A DNA stretch of 27,461 bases, taken from positions 1 through 27,461 of IMG/VR virus record IMGVR_UViG_3300031576_000245; one strand, 5' to 3'. Numbering within the stretch: position 1 is the stretch's first letter; each line of letters opens with the position of its first letter. The notes under the pieces were generated by a model that did no database searches, was not told the origin of the DNA, and was given only the letters and a program-made list of their open reading frames with translations. Below, piece by piece: positions 23,561 through 27,461 of the stretch. A program made the position numbers and the translations under genes. This DNA comes from a virus.

Positions 23561-24628
23561 ATGGCTCGACAGGCAACCCCACCGGCAGCGGCGGTCATCC
23601 AGCCGCGGGCCGATCCAGCGAAGCAGTACGCGGCAATCGCCGACGCGATCCAGCGTGAGAACGACAAGCTCGGGCGCTCGCTCGCGGCTTCCCACGTCCC
23701 GGCCGAGCGGTTCTTCGCCGTCGTCGATCAGGCGCTCCGACGGTCCCCGGCGCTGCTCTCCTGCACGCCCGCCTCGATCGTGCGGGCCCTGCTCGATGCG
23801 GCCGAACTCGGGCTGGTCCCGTCGGGCCTGCTCGGCTCGGCGTACCTCGTGCCGTATCGGAATAAGCGCAGCGGACGGCTAGAGGCCCAGTTGATCCCGG
23901 GATACCGTGGCCTCATCGACCTCGCGCGGCGATCCGGGGAACTGCGGCAGATCGAAGCCCGCGTCGTGCGTGAGCGCGACGACTTCGACATCGTGTTCGG
24001 GACCGATGGCAAGGTCCTCCATCGACCATTCATCAACCGGGGCGAGCGCGAGCCGATCCTCGACACGCAGACGGGCCTGCCCCGGCTCGATCCGGTGACA
24101 GGTGGTCCTGAGACGAAGCTCGCCGACGCCGGGTCCTTCGTCGGCGTCTACTGCATCGCGCGGCTCGCGCACGGTGCGGAGCACGTCGAGTGGATGTCAT
24201 GGACTGAGGTGGAGGCCGTTCGGCGTCGATCGAAGGCGGCCGACGATGGGCCATGGGTCACCGACCCCGCGGAGATGGCAAAGAAGACCATCACCCGGCG
24301 GACGGTGAAGTACCTCCCACTGGCGATCGATTCGCCGGTCATCCGGGCCCTCGAACTCGAAGATCGGGCCGAGGCCGAGGCCGAGGAACGCCGGGCGACG
24401 TCTGCGCCCGCCAGAAACGCCCTACACGCCGCGCTCGGGCTCGTTGCGCTGTCTGAGGGCACCGCCGCGGCTGACGCGGCGCCTAGCCCCGAATCTGACG
24501 GGCAGGCGGCCTGCGGCGAGGCGGCCCCGGATGGCTCCGGGGCCTGCGCGAAGGTCGGGGGTCACGACGGGCCCCACGCGAACGACGAGGCCGTCTGGCC
24601 GGTGGGCGGCGATGCAGCCGGGGAATGA
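23561..24628 (+). CDS. recT: RecT-family single-strand annealing protein
   Basis: A 355-residue protein with ggaggtgaacgtc before the ATG, five bases after the exonuclease gene. The RecT core is clear: FFAVVDQALRRSPALLSCTP (residues ~49-68), SIVRALLDAAELGLVPSG, YLVPYRNKRSGRLEAQLIPG, YRGLIDLARRSGELRQIEAR, and KKTITRRTVKYLPL near residue 245. It anneals complementary single strands made by the exonuclease. The C-terminus carries an added Cys/His segment at ~315-345 (ACGEAAPDGSGACAKVGGHD then GPHANDEAVW), which may bind zinc and is not part of the usual core. Confidence 0.92.
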   Translation: MARQATPPAAAVIQPRADPAKQYAAIADAIQRENDKLGRSLAASHVPAERFFAVVDQALRRSPALLSCTPASIVRALLDAAELGLVPSGLLGSAYLVPYRNKRSGRLEAQLIPGYRGLIDLARRSGELRQIEARVVRERDDFDIVFGTDGKVLHRPFINRGEREPILDTQTGLPRLDPVTGGPETKLADAGSFVGVYCIARLAHGAEHVEWMSWTEVEAVRRRSKAADDGPWVTDPAEMAKKTITRRTVKYLPLAIDSPVIRALELEDRAEAEAEERRATSAPARNALHAALGLVALSEGTAAADAAPSPESDGQAACGEAAPDGSGACAKVGGHDGPHANDEAVWPVGGDAAGE

Positions 24629-24827
24629 CGTCTATCTCGGCAATCGCCGGGCAACCGTCGTGCGCGTCCAGCGGACGCCAACACCCTCGGGTGGGAGCGT
24701 CCGCATGGCCCTGATCCGCTTCCCGCGGGGGAGTGAGCGGTGGGTGATGGAAGGGGACCTCTATGAGACAGCGACCGCGCCGCGACGGAGTGACTTCGGA
24801 GACGAGACGTTCCGTCTTCGCTCGTGA
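24612..24827 (+). CDS. Small protein with SH3/KOW-like beta pattern
   Basis: A 71-residue frame starting at ATG 24612 inside the end of recT (17-base overlap), with only a weak ribosome site (ggtgggcgg). It reads GNDVYLGNRRATVVRVQRTP ... VRMALIRFPRGSERWVMEGDLY, strands as in KOW or Tudor-like small barrels. The downstream HNH-like gene starts inside it. Real expression is plausible but not certain. Confidence 0.5.
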   Translation: MQPGNDVYLGNRRATVVRVQRTPTPSGGSVRMALIRFPRGSERWVMEGDLYETATAPRRSDFGDETFRLRS

Positions 24828-25098
24828 CGGGGGCTGTGTCGCACTGAAGATCGACCCGGACGCCGGGCCCTGCGCGGATCGCTGGGGCAACGAGCATCGC
24901 TGGGCTGTCCTCGCCGACCTGACCTTCGATCACGTCAAGGACGAGCCGGGGATGGGGTTCCGCTCGGAGATCAATCCAGCAACCGGGTTCCGCACCTCCG
25001 ATCCGGGTCATCTCGTGACGCTCTGCGGGCGCCACCACCTGACGTCAGGCTGGGCGACGTCGCATCGGCCCGAGCTGCGGGCGTATCTTCTGAGCTGA
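24763..25098 (+). CDS. HNH nuclease-like protein
   Basis: A 111-residue protein from ATG 24763 with ggaagggga upstream; it overlaps the previous frame by 65 bases. An in-frame GTG at 24790 is an alternative start. It contains RRSVFARDGGCV (residues ~15-26), LTFDHV (the first His of the motif, ~53-58) and HLVTLCGRHHLTSGW (the later Asn/His positions, here RHH), with Cys residues placed to hold zinc. This is the HNH pattern found in small phage nucleases and Holliday-junction or nicking factors; the usual central Asn is not evident, so activity is uncertain. Confidence 0.75.
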   Translation: MRQRPRRDGVTSETRRSVFARDGGCVALKIDPDAGPCADRWGNEHRWAVLADLTFDHVKDEPGMGFRSEINPATGFRTSDPGHLVTLCGRHHLTSGWATSHRPELRAYLLS

Positions 25099-25476
25099 AT
25101 GTTGAATGAGGATGATCTCCTGCGCGCCTATGGAGTGGCGGCCGTGATCGCCGAGACGGTTTCCACTGTTCCGGTGGATAGCCTGTGGACAACGCCCCGG
25201 CTTCCCCAGCCCTGCGAGGCTGGCTGCCCCACGCTGACGCTGGCCGATCAGTGTCATTACCATCGCGGGACCCGCCGGGAGGCGATGACCAGCTCCCGCC
25301 TGTGGGAGTTGATCGTCGAGGGATACGCCTTCCTCGCTGTGCTAGGATGGGCGCCGACGGTCGCGGCGCGAGCGTCGAGGGCAGCGGGTGACGGGCCGAG
25401 GGACCACAAGCTCTCGGCCCTCCCCGCGAAGCCTGACCCGGCTGGGTCGTCTTGTGGAGGACGGAACGATGCCTAG
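25099..25476 (+). CDS. Cys/His-containing protein, unknown
   Basis: A 125-residue frame starting at ATG immediately after the HNH stop (TGAATG) without a clear ribosome site, so coupling is assumed. An N-terminal helix (DDLLRAYGVAAVIAETVS), a putative zinc site (PCEAGCPTLTLADQCHYHRG, residues ~37-56), a helix (SSRLWELIVEGYAFLAVLGW) and a low-complexity end. It overlaps the following gene by 8 bases. No family recognised. Confidence 0.55.
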   Translation: MLNEDDLLRAYGVAAVIAETVSTVPVDSLWTTPRLPQPCEAGCPTLTLADQCHYHRGTRREAMTSSRLWELIVEGYAFLAVLGWAPTVAARASRAAGDGPRDHKLSALPAKPDPAGSSCGGRNDA

Positions 25477-26203
25477 GTCGTACCTCCGGGTCCTGCCCGA
25501 GCTGTACGAACGACGCCTATTCGGCTCGGAGCGACACCGGCCGAACTCCATCCCGCAGACGCTCGCGTTTGTCGGCGTCCTCTGCTTCGCCGAGCAACAG
25601 TCGCCGCGCGGTAGGTTCAAGAGCCGCGCCGTACTCGAAGCGCTGCTGGCCGGGCCGAAGGGGGCGGGCCGTCCGCTCATGCGTGAGGTTGGCTTTCTCA
25701 TCGAACAGGGGGACCTCGTATCGCAGCCCGATGGCTCGCTGTACGTCGAGGGCTGGGATGAGCTTCAGGAGGGTAACTGGCAGGTGGCCGAACGCATGGC
25801 GCGTTACCGTGCCCGCAAGGGGGAGGTTACGGCCAGAGTTACACCGGCCGTTACGGTGCCCGTTACGACCGATGCCTCGCGCGTAGGTAGCAGAAAGGCA
25901 AATAAGCGTAAGGGCATAGGGGGCAACGGCGTTACGCCGACCCCCCGACAACTGACTCATCTGTGGCTCTCCGACCACGGGGCTGCCACCCCAGTCGGCT
26001 GGGTGAACACCACGCTGAACGAACTGGTCAAGGTCTACGGCCACGAGGCGGTCATCGCGGCGTGGGAACGATCCGGCATCGGCAGGGGGACCTCGAAGCA
26101 GTACATTCAGTACGCCGAGCAGGGCCTCGCGGCAAGCCCACGCTCGAAACTGTCGGGCCACACTCGCACCGCACAGGAAGGTCAGGATGCTTTCGACCGC
26201 TGA
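25469..26203 (+). CDS. DnaD/O-like phage replication protein
   Basis: A 244-residue protein. ATG 25469 has ggaggacgg upstream; a longer in-frame start at 25388 lacks one. The N-terminal part (residues ~1-100: SYLRVLPELYERRLFGS ... LMREVGFLIEQGDLVSQPDG) looks like a winged helix, then comes a polar linker (MARYRARKGEVTARV, basic RKANKRKG), and the C-terminus (TPTPRQLTHLWLSDHG ... WVNTTLNELVKVYGHEAVIA) resembles the DnaD C-terminal helical domain. Located just before a DnaC-like loader, it is likely the replication initiator that recruits the helicase-loader complex; origin binding is inference. Confidence 0.7.
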   Translation: MPRSYLRVLPELYERRLFGSERHRPNSIPQTLAFVGVLCFAEQQSPRGRFKSRAVLEALLAGPKGAGRPLMREVGFLIEQGDLVSQPDGSLYVEGWDELQEGNWQVAERMARYRARKGEVTARVTPAVTVPVTTDASRVGSRKANKRKGIGGNGVTPTPRQLTHLWLSDHGAATPVGWVNTTLNELVKVYGHEAVIAAWERSGIGRGTSKQYIQYAEQGLAASPRSKLSGHTRTAQEGQDAFDR

Positions 26204-26849
26204 TCTCAGGCCAGAGGTTGTCCTGCCGGTTCGGTTCAGGGACCGGACGCTGGACACATTCGAAGGCTCGCCGACGGCCGCCGCCGCCGCCCGTAGGCTT
26301 GCGACCGGCCAGATCACGAACCTCGTGCTCTCCGGGCCGACGGGTGTCGGCAAGACGCACCTGGCGGCCGGGATCGCGAGGCTGTGGTGGGAGAGGGAAT
26401 GGCAGCAGTTCGAGCGGAAACGTGGCGCCGAACGGCTGGAACGGGACGCAGAGATTGCCGCCCTCGTGCCGTGGGAACGGATCAGGTGGCGGGTGCGGCA
26501 GCCCGAAGCCCCGGTATGGGTGAACGTCGCCGAGGCGATGAGCAACCTGCGAAGCGAGATCGGAGGGGACGAACGCCCGGCCGAGGAAAGCCTCCGCCGT
26601 CTCCGTGATCACGGCTCGCTGGTCGTGCTCGACGACCTCGGCCGAGAGAAGGTCAGCGACTGGACGAGCGAAGTCGTGTACGTCCTCGTCAACTGCCGGT
26701 ACGAGTCGATGGTGCCGACGGTCGTGACGACGAACCTGACGGGCGCAGAGCTGGCGGCCTCGTCGTACTGGCCGGTGATTTCGCGGCTGGCGGAAGGTGG
26801 CGGACTAATTCGCATCGAGGCCGCGGACCGACGCTTGCGACGGGCTTGA
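26187..26849 (+). CDS. DnaC-like helicase loader ATPase
   Basis: A 220-residue AAA+ protein overlapping the previous gene by 17 bases. Walker A is GPTGVGKTH (residues 50-58), Walker B is VVLDDLG (~146-152), and a sensor-like TTNLT follows at ~181. An extended helical insertion (residues ~65-108, REWQQFERKRGAERLERDAE) lies between Walker A and B. This is the DnaC/IstB-like loader family, which places the replicative helicase on DNA. The partner initiator is encoded directly upstream; no helicase gene is seen before the right edge. Confidence 0.9.
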   Translation: MLSTADLRPEVVLPVRFRDRTLDTFEGSPTAAAAARRLATGQITNLVLSGPTGVGKTHLAAGIARLWWEREWQQFERKRGAERLERDAEIAALVPWERIRWRVRQPEAPVWVNVAEAMSNLRSEIGGDERPAEESLRRLRDHGSLVVLDDLGREKVSDWTSEVVYVLVNCRYESMVPTVVTTNLTGAELAASSYWPVISRLAEGGGLIRIEAADRRLRRA

Positions 26850-27017
26850 CGGGTTGTGGTAGGGTGAAAGAAGCGGAAACGCGCTACGTGGCCTGAAGTC
26901 TCGGATAGCACAGGGCACGGGAGGAATAGCGACTCGCGCGATGATCCGGCCTGCCGGGGAGCGTGGAGGCGCCGTTCACCTCCGGGCAGCGTCCGAGAAC
27001 CGCTAGCGGAGGTGGAC
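26850..27017 (+). other. Structured intergenic leader
   Basis: 168 bases without a gene I can support. It has an extended -10-like TGGTAGGGT (about 26857-26865, -35 poor), then ccggc-ct-gccgg, ggagg / cctcc arms and the palindrome ccgctagcgg (27000-27009) directly before the ribosome site of the next gene. A regulatory leader is possible. Confidence 0.35.
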
Positions 27018-27260
27018 GTGGAACCGACCTACTACTGCACAGGCTGCGGGAAGCCGCGCCCCCTCGTGGCGGGATACCTGCCGATCGACGAACGCTACCC
27101 GCTCGTCCAGTGTGGGCGGGTAAAGCGCCCGGCCCTGACGGACCTGAAGGCGGCGCGCCGGGTGATCCGGGAACGCCGCAAGCGGCGCAAGCTGCTCCGC
27201 GCCGCTCTCCGCCCCCAAACCGGAGGACCTCAATGCCCAGTGAAGCCGCCGCTCCTTTAG
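27018..27260 (+). CDS. Small zinc-ribbon protein
   Basis: An 80-residue protein from GTG 27018 with gcggaggtgg as ribosome site; the GTG at 27012 lies within that site. YYCTGCGK (residues ~5-12) and a further Cys near residue 33 suggest half of a zinc ribbon; the rest is strongly basic and helical (RVIRERRKRRKLLRAALR). The pattern fits nucleic-acid binding. Function unknown. Confidence 0.65.
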   Translation: MEPTYYCTGCGKPRPLVAGYLPIDERYPLVQCGRVKRPALTDLKAARRVIRERRKRRKLLRAALRPQTGGPQCPVKPPLL

Positions 27261-27461
27261 ACGAGGCGTGGGCGTTTGCCGAGTCACAACTGCTGAACGG
27301 CTGGCGGTTGGAGTCTCTACGGCGGCGGTACGCGGGCTCTCGGTGGATTGCCAGCGCAGTCGAAGGCGGCATCGGCCAACAGGGCCGCGCTAATGGCACC
27401 GTGCCGAACATGACCGGCACCGGACCCTCGCCAGCCGCCGCGCTCATCGACCTCGGGAACA
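27233..27461 (+). CDS. Unknown protein, cut by the right edge
   Basis: Open frame from ATG 27233 (ribosome site cggagga, 6 bases upstream), overlapping the previous gene by 28 bases and running off the window after 76 codons. Visible: an N-terminal helix DEAWAFAESQLLNGWRLESL, RRRYAGSRWIASA and a Gly/Asn/Thr-rich stretch, then PSPAAALIDLG, a pattern seen in small phage proteins with a strand-helix build. Too little is visible to name it. Confidence 0.6.
   Translation, partial: MPSEAAAPLDEAWAFAESQLLNGWRLESLRRRYAGSRWIASAVEGGIGQQGRANGTVPNMTGTGPSPAAALIDLGN

Noticed and set aside
26930-27010. Possible tRNA
   Set aside because: Short arms exist but there is no acceptor stem, anticodon arm or TpsiC-like sequence in proper order.
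26884-27447. Antisense frame of 187 codons at the right end
   Set aside because: Covers two better-supported plus-strand genes and has low-complexity Ala/Arg/Pro/Ser composition.

Overview
The window is a contiguous piece of a tailed double-stranded DNA phage genome. The long flexible-tail (siphovirus) gene order is visible: capsid, connector, tail terminator, tail tube, frameshifted assembly chaperone, tape measure, tail tip, fibre, lysis, then early recombination and replication genes. Both ends are cut inside genes. The DNA is GC-rich, with G or C at most third codon positions. Promoters look like the standard bacterial TTGACA/TANNNT type and Shine-Dalgarno sites are strong (GGAGGTGA). The host is therefore a high-GC bacterium, perhaps Actinomycetota or Chloroflexota, but nothing here fixes it. 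I see no integrase or recognisable CI-type repressor, so lifestyle is undetermined.

Layout. 1-5477 holds the C-terminal part of a Mu gpT-like major capsid protein behind a scaffold-like segment, a small decoration-like protein, a 51-residue zinc-knuckle protein, two virion-like proteins and a head-tail connector. One of the virion-like proteins carries twenty perfect-length 20-residue repeats. 5474-8311 holds the HK97 gp10-like neck protein, tail terminator, a 64-residue protein, the tail tube protein and the tail assembly chaperone with its -1 frameshift extension. 8324-16929 holds the tape measure, a 1099-residue hub/FN3 protein and a 1038-residue fibre, followed by two tandem hairpin terminators. 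17199-19245 is the lysis module: four small membrane proteins around a C39-like cysteine peptidase/SH3 lysin, plus a small beta-rich protein.

19271-21301 runs on the minus strand and is an accessory block of small genes: 74, 51, 98, 164 (LPD29-like), 69, 32 and 71 codons. It is driven by repeated promoter-leader modules. The first module of the array looks decayed, with a shortened promoter spacer and no start codon. A divergent control region at about 21340-21447 faces the plus-strand early operon, 21448-27461. That operon holds a DUF932/TIGR03299 protein, YqaJ-type exonuclease, RecT annealase, a small protein, an HNH protein, a Cys/His protein, a DnaD/O-like replication protein, a DnaC-like helicase loader, a zinc-ribbon protein and a gene cut by the right edge.

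The most distinctive observations are: the 20 x 20 repeat protein lodged in the head region; the promoter-leader modules and their TGTCA/TGACA inverted repeats; a zinc-ribbon insertion in the LPD29 protein; a probable decayed gene cassette; and near absence of the four CTSSAG hexamers from 27 kb, with Leu-Gln and Leu-Glu codon choice bent to avoid them.
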